NCBI GenBank assembly: GCA_003833135.1
Contig: QZLH01000203.1
Span: forward strand, 5,798-27,107
Direction of reading: 5' to 3'
Length of the DNA stretch: 21,310 bases
From: Oehlia diaphana
Taxonomy: Eukaryota; Glomeromycota; Glomeromycetes; Glomerales; Glomeraceae
How positions within the stretch are numbered: position 1 is the stretch's first letter; each line of letters begins with the position of its first letter. Below the pieces are notes generated by a model. It had not been told where the DNA came from and searched no databases. It saw only the letters and a program-made list of their open reading frames with translations. A program made the translations under genes and the position numbers. Positions 1 through 8,600 of this stretch are shown here, piece by piece.

Positions 1-84
1 GCGAATGAAAAATAAGATTCAACAATAAAATATACTATATTATACTCACGATATACTATAAAACACTTACTATTGTGTAAATGG

Positions 85-109
85 CAGGGGATAAATCAAT
101 TATCCCCTG
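85..109. repeat. Short perfect hairpin
   Basis: A 10-bp perfect inverted repeat, CAGGGGATAA and TTATCCCCTG, with a 5-base loop. It stands out as a GC-containing island in very AT-rich DNA. It resembles in style the compact hairpins near 12 and 13 kb. No gene is next to it and its role is unknown. Confidence 0.5.
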
Positions 110-423
110 GCTAATTGGAATGATAAAATTTTTTAGAATCGAGGTATATCTGCCGAAAAAAATGTTACTTATTCCTAAATTAGCCGGGATATAACTAATA
201 TTAATTTTAACCAATAAAAGTGTTTATTTTGTGCCACGTAAGATTTTGCTTAACCCCCTAAGAATTAACCATTGGTAGGGCTATCATATTAGTTAATGTG
301 TCCAAGATCTACGTACAAAAAAAATTTATTGCGTTTTCTAAAAAAAAATTTATGAAAATCATATGTTAAAAATTATAAAAATTTAAAAGAATTCTATTTA
401 AGTAATTATAATGATTCTGCCAA
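110..423. other. AT-rich intergenic DNA without a gene
   Basis: No open frame of useful length and no RNA gene were seen. The stretch contains A/T runs and nothing that I can name. Confidence 0.6.
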
Positions 424-666
424 CCAAAATCCCATGATAATACAAATTCAACATTTCACAATCCTGACAAGTTTTAATCCTGAAAAATTAAAATCTCACA
501 CTTATTATCTTTGACACTTTAAAATTTGATTTAAAACCTTCAGATATTAAAAACGTATTTAATTGTTACTGCTTAGTTTAATAAAAAAAACATTAATTCT
601 TACAAAACATTTGAATTTTCGGTCAGGATTGTGAACGTCAGGTTTGTATTATGACGGGAATTTTGG
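424..666. mobile_element. Fold-back (MITE-like) element, 45-bp inverted arms
   Basis: The arm at 424-468 and the reverse complement of 622-666 align along their length with small indels. Both begin CCAAAAT, share ATAATACAAA in the middle and end in an identical TTCACAATCCTGAC. The 150-bp centre is AT-rich and non-coding. This is the layout of a non-autonomous fold-back element. I could not define a target-site duplication, so the outer boundaries are uncertain and the superfamily is not assigned. Confidence 0.5.
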
Positions 667-762
667 ATGATCCTGAATTGTGATTGTGTATCTTATCCAC
701 GTTTATTTCATAATAGTATAGTATAACGAAAGTCCCATTTTGCTACTACGAAATACCGACTT

Positions 763-810
763 TCAAAATCCCGTTATAATATAAACCCGAAAATTGTAAT
801 CCCGAAAATT
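763..810. repeat. Third, direct copy of the 424-468 arm
   Basis: This segment starts CAAAATCCC, continues with TATAATATAAA and has TGTAATCCCGA near its end. The order and spacing match the left arm of the neighbouring fold-back element (CAAAATCCC, GATAATACAAA, CACAATCCTGA), but with more differences. It may be the arm of a second, decayed copy; no partner arm was found. Confidence 0.35.
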
Positions 811-1179
811 CAAAATTCTGGCATTTATTAAGTTGGTATTTAATATCTTCATGATTACAAAAAAAAATTCAGAATACAATTTATTAAATTATAATCAAAA
901 TAAAAGAAATTAAGTGTAAAAAATTACATTAATTAATAATCTTGGAATAAAAACTTTTTTTAAATTTAGTGAAGTATTATTAATAAAAATATTAATCTTT
1001 ACGTTAATTTTTGCGAAGTATTTACGGTACATGTTAATAAAATATTTTACGACATATTAATAAAATATATTGATTTTTACATTAAAAAAATTAATTCTTG
1101 ACAAAATACTTTTAATAATTAATATTTTTATAAATTATTGATTTTAAAGATGTAAGTAACATGGAAATGAGTGATATCT
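811..1179. other. AT-rich intergenic DNA without a gene
   Basis: Dense in TTAATAAAAATATT-like words, which gives a weak internal repetitiveness. No gene, RNA or element boundary was recognised. Confidence 0.6.
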
Positions 1180-1200
1180 GCGTTGGCTGGTTACGGTACG

Positions 1201-1380
1201 TTTTGCCGAAAGCCTTTTCGCCGAAACCCATATCGCCGAAGCCATTTCACCGAAGGGATGTTTCGCCGAAGGGATGTTTCGCCGAAGAGATGTTTTGCCG
1301 AAGGGACGTTTCGCCGAAACCCATTTCGACGAAGCCATTTCACCGAAAAGATGTTTCGCCGAAAGCCATTTCGCCGAAAA
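1201..1380 (-). repeat. TTCG-n-CGAA minisatellite, array 1 (about 12 units, inverted)
   Basis: About 12 consecutive units of 14, 15 or 16 bp, each containing TTCGCCGAA or a close variant, which is a dyad with 4-bp arms around one base. Read on the - strand, units begin TTCGGYGAAA and end in one of a few tails: ATGGC (14 bp), ATGGGT (15 bp) or CATCCC/CGTCCC/CATCTC (16 bp). The array starts next to GCGTTGGCTG (1180-1189) and ends sharply in A-rich DNA at 1380. Positions 1216-1327 are the exact reverse complement of 3776-3887. ORFs of 60-90 codons crossing it are by-products of stop-poor repeat units and are not taken as genes. Confidence 0.9.
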
Positions 1381-1667
1381 TGATAAAAAAAAATTTTATT
1401 GTCATGATTGCACGATTAATAATTTTATAAAAATGATATTTCTATTTATTTATTAATCTCATCATGAACCTTAATTCGTAATTCATGTAACAATCGGAGC
1501 ACACTCGCAAATTTGCATTTCGTTGTTAATTCGTATATAGGTAAATTGGTCAATTTTTAATCAAATTGGCTAAAATTTTTACTGATAAAACTTAGATATT
1601 ATCCAAGCATTAATTATGGTAGTTATGAAGTTTAAAATTTCACAATAATTGTTAATTAACAAAATTT
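1381..1667. other. AT-rich intergenic DNA without a gene
   Basis: Nothing recognisable. The flank that precedes arrays 2 and 3 is not present next to array 1. Confidence 0.55.
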
Positions 1668-1881
1668 TAATAAAAATGCCTTGCAATTTCTTATTAATAA
1701 AAGTACATTTTAACATATATTAATGGATTTTTTAAATAAAGTAATATAAAAAATAAAAATTATTCTTATTTTAAGGCTAACAGTTTATTTTGTAAAAACA
1801 AATTTCTAAATTTTTTAAATTTTTCCAATTGACAACTTTTAAGAATTATTTGTGAAATTGTAAGATTTACAAATGTAGCCA
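1668..1881 (+). repeat. Duplicated 214-bp flank, copy 1
   Basis: Nearly identical to 3542-3755, with a few single-base indels in A/T runs. Both copies start TAATAAAAATGCC, both run directly into the first TTCGGTGAAA unit of an array, and both are the same length. The repeated unit is therefore flank plus array (1668 to about 2110, and 3542 to about 4033). It encodes no convincing protein. Confidence 0.9.
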
Positions 1882-2092
1882 TTCGGTGAAATAGCTTCGG
1901 TGAAATGGGTTTCGGTGAAACGTCCTTTTGGCGAAATAGACATTCGGTGAAATGGCTTCGGCGAAATGGTCCTTCGGCGAAATGGCCCTTCGGCGAAACG
2001 TCTCTTCGGCGAAACATCCCTTCGGTGAAACATCCCTTCGGCGAAATGGCTTTGGCGAAATGGGTTTCGGTGAAAAGGCTTTCAGCAAAATG
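1882..2092 (+). repeat. TTCG-n-CGAA minisatellite, array 2 (about 14 units)
   Basis: Fourteen units of 14-16 bp beginning TTCGGYGAAA, in direct orientation relative to array 3 and inverted relative to array 1. The last eight units align one to one with the last eight units of array 3, and 1979-2052 is identical to 3900-3973. The array ends with TTTCAGCAAAATG followed by TCCTGATACCG, the same exit sequence as array 3. Confidence 0.9.
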
Positions 2093-2103
2093 TCCTGATA
2101 CCG

Positions 2104-2508
2104 TTTTGGTTCTACTACTCTTTTAGTAATAAAATAAATAAGAAAAACTGACCCGGCCGGGTCACGAGAATTTAAATTTTTTTTTTGCCTGGCCTAATCA
2201 TAATGTTGACATATACATACTTGTTATCATGTATGTTACCATGAATATTGATAGGTTTTTGAATTATAATAATAATGTAATAAACCATTACAAAATAATA
2301 ATTGTCAAGTATTATGCAATAATTATTTTTTTCTCTTAATAAATAGTTATTTGGATATATATGTTTATATAATTTGTTTAAATCTAATGCATTACACAAA
2401 TATTATACTGAATATGATAAAATTCATTATGTTTCAAATTTAGCAAATATGAATAAAATATTTATTTACATATATTGCCAAATATAATTATAATTATTTT
2501 ATCTATGC
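2104..2508. other. AT-rich intergenic DNA without a gene
   Basis: Contains a small GC-rich palindrome, GACCCGGCCGGGTC (2151-2164), and otherwise very AT-rich sequence. The open frame over 2172-2399 on the - strand has no recognisable composition and is not called. Confidence 0.5.
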
Positions 2509-2516
2509 ATTTTAGT

Positions 2517-2868
2517 TAGGGATGACAACGGTCACGTTCATTAACCGGTTATGACCGGTCATGACCGTGACCGATATCGGTCGGTCAAAGACCTCTGACC
2601 GACCGTTTGACCGACCGTCCTGAAAATGTTTGCGAAACGTTTTTTAATATAAAATTTAATAAAAAATGTTTCGCAAACGTTTTTTAATTAGTTTAATAGA
2701 AAACGTTGTGAAAACGTTTTTTATTAAGTATTTCATAAAAAAAAAATGTTTTGCAAATGTTTTCAGGATCGGTTAAACGGTCGGTCAAACGGTCAGTCGG
2801 TCGGTCAAATGTTCTTGACCGGTTATGACCGACCGATGACCGACCATGACCGACCGTTGCCATCTCTA
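2517..2868. mobile_element. hAT-like MITE with 8-bp target-site duplication
   Basis: The left end reads TAGGGATGACAACGGTC and the reverse complement of the right end reads TAGAGATGGCAACGGTC. Both ends are flanked by the same 8 bp, ATTTTAGT (2509-2516 and 2869-2876). The inverted arms continue inwards for about 120 bp as degenerate GACCGACC/GGTCGGTC repeats and then AAAATGTTTGCRAAACG-like sequence. The middle (about 2640-2750) holds repeats of AACGTTTTTTAAT. An 8-bp duplication plus a TAGGGATG terminus is typical of the hAT superfamily (Ac ends in YAGGGATG). It has no coding capacity, so an autonomous element elsewhere must have moved it. Confidence 0.85.
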
Positions 2869-2989
2869 ATTTTAGTCAAAACTTTTGACCTTTAACATTA
2901 GGGTAAAATTTTGCTGATTGGTTATGTTAATCACATTTTAAACTAATGATAAAATTCGTCAAACAAGGGATCAGCTGCTGATCGGGCTA

Positions 2990-3372
2990 TTTTGTGCAGC
3001 AAATGATAAACTTTTAACTTTTTAGGCTTTAAAAAAAACTTTTTTTCAGTAAGTTTCAAAAGTTTCAAAAGTTTCGTTTTGAAACTTTTTTTTTTTTTTT
3101 TTAGGTATCGGTTTCAACTTTTAGTTTTGGATCGGTAAGCTTTAAAAGTTTAATTTCAAAACTTTATCGTTATTTATTTTGGTTTTCTTAAAATTAAAAA
3201 ATTGTATCTTGTTTTTTTTTTTTTAGTATCACTGGTGCTTTGAATTGGCAAGTTTGTTCATTTTAAAACTTATTTTTTGGGGTTCAAAATAAAAATTTTT
3301 TTATTTTTTTCTTTTTTTTAAGATTTGTCATTGTGCTTTTGATTGGTAAGTTTTGTAAGTTTCACTTCGAAA

Positions 3373-3403
<31 letters not shown>

Positions 3404-3447
3404 AAAATTTCTATTTTTTTTTTTTTTTTTTTTTTATGTTTTTTTTT

Positions 3448-3480
<33 letters not shown>

Positions 3481-3540
3481 AAAAAATTTTTAATTTTTTT
3501 TTTTTTTTTAGATATGAATCAGCTTCAACTTTTCGCTTTC
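2990..3540 (+). repeat. T-rich tract with splice-like modules, copy C
   Basis: Long T runs are punctuated by short segments, each preceded by a pyrimidine tract ending in AG and, for the first three, followed by a donor-like GGTAAG or GGCAAG. The segments lie at about 3104-3135, 3226-3250 and 3322-3346, with a last one from 3511 to the N at 3541. They share words such as TCAACTTTT, GTGCTTTTGATTG and GAATCAG. The pattern looks like a decayed tandem repeat of a 'mini-exon plus poly-T' module. No protein is readable across the segments. Homopolymer lengths here may be unreliable. Confidence 0.5.
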
Positions 3541-3541
3541 N
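3541..3541. other. Single ambiguous base N at a duplication boundary
   Basis: This is the only non-ACGT character in the window. The next base starts the second copy of the duplicated flank (3542), while the preceding base ends a T-rich tract. This may mark a contig join or a collapsed gap. Confidence 0.9.
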
Positions 3542-3755
3542 TAATAAAAATGCCTTGCAATTTCTTATTAATAAAAGTACATTTTAACATATATTAATGG
3601 ATTTTTTTAAATAAAGTAATATAAAAATAAAAATTATTCTTATTTTAAGGCTAACAGTTTATTTTGTAAAAACAAATTTCTAAATTTTTTAAATTTTTCC
3701 AATTGACAACTTTTAAGAATTATTTGTGAAATTGTAAGATTTACAAATGTAGCCA
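3542..3755 (+). repeat. Duplicated 214-bp flank, copy 2
   Basis: Same sequence as 1668-1881 apart from small A/T-run length changes. It runs directly into array 3. Sequence to its left has no similarity to the left side of copy 1, so the repeat border falls at the N. Confidence 0.9.
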
Positions 3756-4013
3756 TTCGGTGAAAGGGCTTCGGTGAAATGGGTTTCGGCGAAACGTCCC
3801 TTCGGCAAAACATCTCTTCGGCGAAACATCCCTTCGGCGAAACATCCCTTCGGTGAAATGGCTTCGGCGATATGGGTTTCGGCGAAACATCTTTTCGGTG
3901 AAATGGCCCTTCGGCGAAACGTCTCTTCGGCGAAACATCCCTTCGGTGAAACATCCCTTCGGCGAAATGGCTTCGACGAAATGGGTTTCGGTGAAAAGGC
4001 TTTCGGCAAAATG
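3756..4013 (+). repeat. TTCG-n-CGAA minisatellite, array 3 (17 units, mosaic)
   Basis: Seventeen units: unit starts at 3756, 3770, 3785, 3801, 3817, 3833, 3849, 3863, 3878, 3894, 3910, 3926, 3942, 3958, 3972, 3987 and 4001. Most of the repeat family's tail types occur. Bases 3776-3887 equal the reverse complement of array 1 (1216-1327), including the rare variants TTCGGCAAAACATCTC and TTCGGCGATATGGGT. Bases 3900-3973 equal array 2 (1979-2052). The outer units also follow array 2. It therefore appears to be a recombinant of the two other arrays. Confidence 0.9.
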
Positions 4014-4069
4014 TCCTGATACCGCGTTGGCTGTCGGGTCGTGTACGATCAATGGTTAATCCGTGAAGA

Positions 4070-4500
4070 TTTTTTTTTCTTATAATACTGACTAGTTTTT
4101 TTTATTATATAGGTCTTTTCAGCCTTTTCCGACCCCGCTCAAATCTTATCACCGAAATAAAAAGTTTTTTTTCCACTTTTTTTTTAGAAATCTTATTAAC
4201 TAATTTTTCGGTTTTTTTCAACCAAAATCTTTTTTTTTTTTTTGATATTTTGTTTCGGTTTTTAAACCGAAATTTTAAATTTTTTTAAAATCGAATTCTT
4301 TTTAATGTATTTTTTCGGTTTTTGATTTTTTTCCTTTATATTCTATGCTAATTTATTATATATATATAATTTTATAACTTATATTCAATATGTATTATCT
4401 ATTATCATCATTTAGGCTTGAATCAGGATCGGTGATCAGATTGATGCTACGATTGCTAGCTGCTAAGGTAATACGGTAAGTTCGATTTTTATTTTTTTAA
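4070..4500 (+). repeat. T-rich tract with conserved 3' end, copy A
   Basis: Poly-T runs alternate with CGGTTT/AAACCG words. They end in a pyrimidine tract plus CATTTAGG (to 4414), then a GC-richer segment containing ATCGGTGATCAGATTGATG. That segment closely resembles 11778-11810, which follows an independent T-rich tract (AGTGATCAGATCAATG). Downstream, GGTAAGTTC (about 4476) looks like a splice donor. This could be a dispersed repeat or an old exon of a repeated gene; no protein is readable. Confidence 0.5.
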
Positions 4501-5208
4501 TAATGTTTTATTTTCTTTTAATAGATGCATAACTAATACAAAGGAAATTTTACATTTTTTTTCCTAATATATTAATATAATAATTCCATATTAAATTTAT
4601 AGACGATGAGTAACCCATGCCAACACTTTATTCAAAAATTTGACTCTTGTATATTTATAACTAATATATATTTGTAAACAAAAAAAAAAAAAATTCATTT
4701 TCTTTTAATTTTCATATATGTATTAACAGATTCACTTTATTAAATTTTTAGAATAACTTTTTATTAAAAATGAATTTTTTTAATTAGTCAAAATAATTTG
4801 TTTATTTTTATTTTTACTTCAGAAAGGCAGGGCAAACTGCCAAAAAATTAGTCAAAATAAATCACCTATCAGTTTAAGGAAAAGTGTGATCACGTGATTT
4901 TCAATATGAATATCGTGGCGCAAAATTTGAGTACAAAAAGTAATTTTTACAAGCATTTCTCGATGTTATTTTTGTAAAAATACTCGAAAACATACTTTAT
5001 ATATTATAAATGCATACTAGCAATAAATTACAATAAAACTTTTAAAAGTATAAATAAGAATTTTAAACTTTCATAAGGTAATTCTAAGCTTTTCATAAAA
5101 ATTATAACTAGTGATATGTCAGGTTCCAAAAAGTGGAATATTTAGTCAATGTTTTATTAGACGTGTGTATTGAATAACACGAAAAAAATCTGTGCCACGA
5201 TAGTCATA
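4501..5208. other. AT-rich intergenic DNA; short direct repeat
   Basis: A 15-bp direct repeat AATTAGTCAAAATAA occurs at 4782-4796 and 4846-4860. The 49 bp between the copies contain the hairpin GGCAG-GGCAAA-CTGCC (4827-4842). It could be the footprint of a small insertion or of slippage. No gene was seen. Confidence 0.45.
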
Positions 5209-5430
5209 TTACAAATCACCTTCCCTTAGCCAATTGATTGCTATAAGAACATTAATGAATTGGGCGGGTACCATATCATCTTCAACATTACTTAAATATA
5301 CATAAGTGTCTGCAGCCATCAGTATACGTATGTCATCGTTGACAGTCCCGATTTCTGACCATAACAATTCGCCATGGAGACTTTCGGCTATTAGTCTTGG
5401 ACACACCAAAACCCTACAATGCGCACCCAC
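5209..5430 (-). pseudogene. Unrecognised GC-richer coding fragment
   Basis: A 73-codon open frame on the - strand starts with GTG just after a TGA stop and ends with TAA at 5209. Its base composition is clearly richer in G and C than the surroundings, and the translation looks protein-like (segments LIAESLHGELLWSEIG, DDIRILMAADTYVYLSN and INVLIAINWLREGDL). No ATG and no family match were recognised. It may be the last exon or a relic of a gene or transposon. The call is weak. Confidence 0.25.
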
Positions 5431-5545
5431 TCATACATACGTCCATCCGTTCTGATCATTGGGATTTTGAATGGTTTCTATTATTGCAAACTAATTATAG
5501 TGTACAACCATTTCTTTTGAAACACTTTTGTGAAACCTCAAAATT

Positions 5546-5632
5546 GGGTTTAACCGAAAATATAACCGGTTATATTTATAGTCACGTGCTATGGATATAA
5601 TATAACCGGTTTTTGGAAATAAAACCGGTTCC
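5546..5632. repeat. AACCGG fold-back repeat
   Basis: ATATAACCGGTTATATT on the left and, on the right, AATATAACCGG followed by AAACCGGTTCC form an imperfect inverted repeat of about 40-bp arms. AACCTCAA on the left and AACCTCCA on the right resemble a mutated 8-bp target duplication. A small non-autonomous element is possible. A 22-base poly-T tract follows at about 5702. Confidence 0.35.
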
Positions 5633-5723
5633 AACCTCCAATCACATGAATAAAAGTTACTTATGCAAAAAAAATTACTCATGCAAGTATTATTCATTAG
5701 TATTTTTTTTTTTTTTTTTTTTT

Positions 5724-6296
5724 GGAAACATTTGCAAATTTTATTATATTTTTAATAGCCAATTGAAACTCTAATGACAAAATAAATTCAGTAAATATAA
5801 GGCCGTTTGATAAAGTTTCAAAAAAAAAGAAAGAAGCGTAAACAATCTAATGCATTAGAAGAATAAAATATTTAAAAGAGCGAGAACATCCGGAAATTAT
5901 ATTAAATGTAAGAATGTCCTGCGACAGGATGTAATCCTATGTAACATCGCAATCTTCGCATGGTTAAAAAAATTTCCTGATGAAAAAAAAAAAATTTTAT
6001 CAAAATAAATATTTTGTAAATATTAAATATTAAAATAATAAAACTCTGCACAATAAAAATGACAGAGGCTTACAATATTGTTGTGTAACATTTTTGGCTA
6101 ACGAACTGCATTTTTGTTTGATGTTACACAAATTTCTTCAAGTATTGTTGTACATCACGACATAATTATATATGATCCTTCGTTACACTTCGGACTATTG
6201 ATACAAAATTCTTTTTTCTTTTCCAACTATTTTAAACATAAATTAACTTTTACAATAAAAAAAACTTTCTGTACTTAAATAATATCGTTATCTACA
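5724..6296. other. Upstream region of the kinase gene
   Basis: AT-rich, no gene seen. The bases just upstream of the start codon are A-rich, as is common at fungal start sites. No TATA box or other element could be assigned with confidence. Confidence 0.4.
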
Positions 6297-8600
6297 ATGC
6301 CTAACGACATAGAAATTAAAATTATTGGTAATTCAAATGAAAGGATTAATTGGATTGAAGAGTCTATTGCGAAAAAGCAAATTAAATATTATGATTATAA
6401 ACACTTTAATCATATTCAAGAAATCGGGTTTGGAAGTTTTGGAAAAGTCTATCGTGCAAATTGGAAAAATTCTCATAGTTACTTAACATTAAAATCTTTT
6501 TTTGATTTTAATATCATAACTAAAGAAATTGTTAATGAAGTAATAAAATAATTATTTCTATCTTTAACGAGTATTCTAATATATTCTAATATATTATATT
6601 TCTTAATTTATAATTTTTATTTATGATTTAGCTTAAACTTCAACATGAAATAAACTTCCATGAGAATATTGTTCGTTTTTATGGTATTACAACAGGTATT
6701 ATGAATATTTTAAAAACATTTTTTTTCTATCATAAGATAATTCTAATAAATATTTATTAGTGATGGAATATGCAGATAGTGATACCCTTCGAAAATATTT
6801 AAGTGAACATTTTAAAAATCCCACTTGGAATAATAATTTAAATTTGACATTTCAGTTAGCTAATGCTATAACATACTTACATGATAAAGAAATTGTTCAT
6901 CGTGATTTGGTAAGTTTTTTTTATATATTTATTTAAAGTTTATAAAATTATTCTATAAGATTATATATATATTATAAATTTAAATTTATTTATTTTATTT
7001 ATTACATTGAATAATAGCACTCTAATAATGTATTGATTCATAATAATACCATCAAATTGGCTGATTTTGGATTATCAAAAAGAATTGAAGAATCATCCAA
7101 TATTCAACCAAAATTATTTGAAATGATCACTTATATTGATCCACAAATATTTAATAGAAGTAACAATCAATTACAAATATATTCATTAAATAAAAAGTGT
7201 GATGTTTACAGTATTGGCATACTCTTATGGGAAATATCTAGTGGTCAGCCACCTTTTCAGCCACCTTTTTGTAATAAACCACATGACATTAATTTGACTA
7301 TGGAATTATCACAAGGTCTTAGAGAAAATCCCATTCCAAATACACCTGAAGATTACATAAAAATATATAATGGTAAATAAAATTAAATTTTACTTATGAT
7401 TTAAAAATCAAAAAATTAATTATATGCTTTTATTCATATTTAGGTTGCTGGAATAATGAACCAGATAATCGTCCAACTATCAACCAGGTTGTTGTTAAAT
7501 TAAATGCAATTATTTCAGATTTTCAGAAAAATGATTATAATGCGGATATTCAATTATCAAGTAAACAATCACTTAAATCAAATAATGAGGTTCCTGAAAA
7601 TATTATTAATAATTCATTACATGAGAGAATGTCTCAAATTATTCAAAATTTTAGTAAGATTCATATAAAAGAAATAGAACCTTTAATTTCATCGAATTTA
7701 ATTATAAATGACTTTGAGCCAATGGTTAATGAAATAACTTTTCTTCTTGAAAATATAGAAATAGAAATGAGAAAATATAAAATTGTTAATTATCTTAATA
7801 ATCATGATATAACTTCACAAGAAATTTATAATTGGTTATTAAATAATCAGAATGATTCTAATTCTGTTTATCTACTTGGAGCATTTAATCATTATGGAAT
7901 TGAAATTAATGTTAATAAACAAAAAACATTTGAATTATATCAAAATGCAGCAAATTTAGAAAATGTTTTTGGAATAGTTAGTTTAGGATATTGTTATGAA
8001 AGAGGAATTGGAACTGACATTGATAAACAAAAAGCATTTGAACTATATCAAAAGGCTGCAAATTTAGGAAGTGCACATGGAATGTATAATCTAGGAAATA
8101 GTTACATAGATGGGATTGATGATCAAAAAGCATTTGAATATTTTCAAAAATCTGCAAATTTAGGAAATTTACTTGGAATTTGTAATTTAGGATGGTGTTA
8201 TAGAAATGGAGTTGGAACAAGTATTGATTATCAAAAGGCATTTGAATTATATCAAAAGGCTACAAATTTAGGAAATTATTTGGCTCAATATAATCTTGCT
8301 TTTATGTATGAAAATGGAAAAGGAGTTGAAAAGAATATAAATCAAGCAATTTATTGGTATAAAAAATCTGCTGAACAAGGTTATCAAAATGCCTTATATG
8401 AATTAAATGAATTAAATGAATTAAATGAATATAATGATGAATTAAATGAATTAGATGAATTAGATGAATTATATGAGTCAGACGGATTATATGAATTAGA
8501 TGAATTAGTTTATGAATTAAATGAATTAAATGTATTAAATGAATTAGATGTATTAAATGAAATAGATGTATTGAATGAATTAGACGTATTGTATTTTTAA
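6297..8600 (+). CDS. Tyrosine-kinase-like protein kinase with Sel1 repeats
   Basis: The model has five exons: 6297-6539, 6632-6695, 6737-6909, 7018-7372 and 7444-8600. All introns are GT-AG (92, 41, 108 and 71 bp) and the joined frame gives 663 residues. Kinase motifs are complete: Gly-rich loop IGFGSFGKV (43-51), Lys66 in TLKSF, HRDLHSNN with Asp159 and Asn164, DFG at 176-178, DVYSIGILLWE, and CWNNEPDNRP near 280-288. Motifs only line up when the introns are removed, which supports the junctions. From about 419 to 593 come five Sel1 repeats (LGYCYERGIGT, KAFELYQKAANLG); the third lacks the usual VGT loop. Residues 597-663 are a low-complexity NEL/DEL tail. Kinases of this form are expanded in arbuscular mycorrhizal fungi; active signalling is likely but the partner is unknown. 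The start ATG has A-rich context. Confidence 0.88.
8400..8591 (+). repeat. Coding 9-bp tandem repeat (GAATTAAAT)
   Basis: Imperfect tandem copies of GAATTAAAT with variants GAATTAGAT and GAATTATAT, in frame with the kinase gene, encode Asn/Asp-Glu-Leu triplets. They follow the last Sel1 repeat and run almost to the stop codon. Because the unit is a multiple of three, copy number can change without breaking the frame. Confidence 0.8.

Noticed and set aside
1201..4013. CRISPR-like arrays
   Set aside because: Units are contiguous and 14-16 bp with no unique spacers, the setting is eukaryotic and no cas genes are present.
1144..4059. Small Arg/Lys-rich proteins over the TTCGGCGAA arrays
   Set aside because: Similar ORFs exist in most frames on both strands because the repeat units lack stop codons; no intron, domain or unique sequence supports a gene.
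7978..8241. 87-codon ORF on the - strand inside the Sel1 region
   Set aside because: Antisense shadow of the Sel1 repeats; the + strand shows clear domain motifs.
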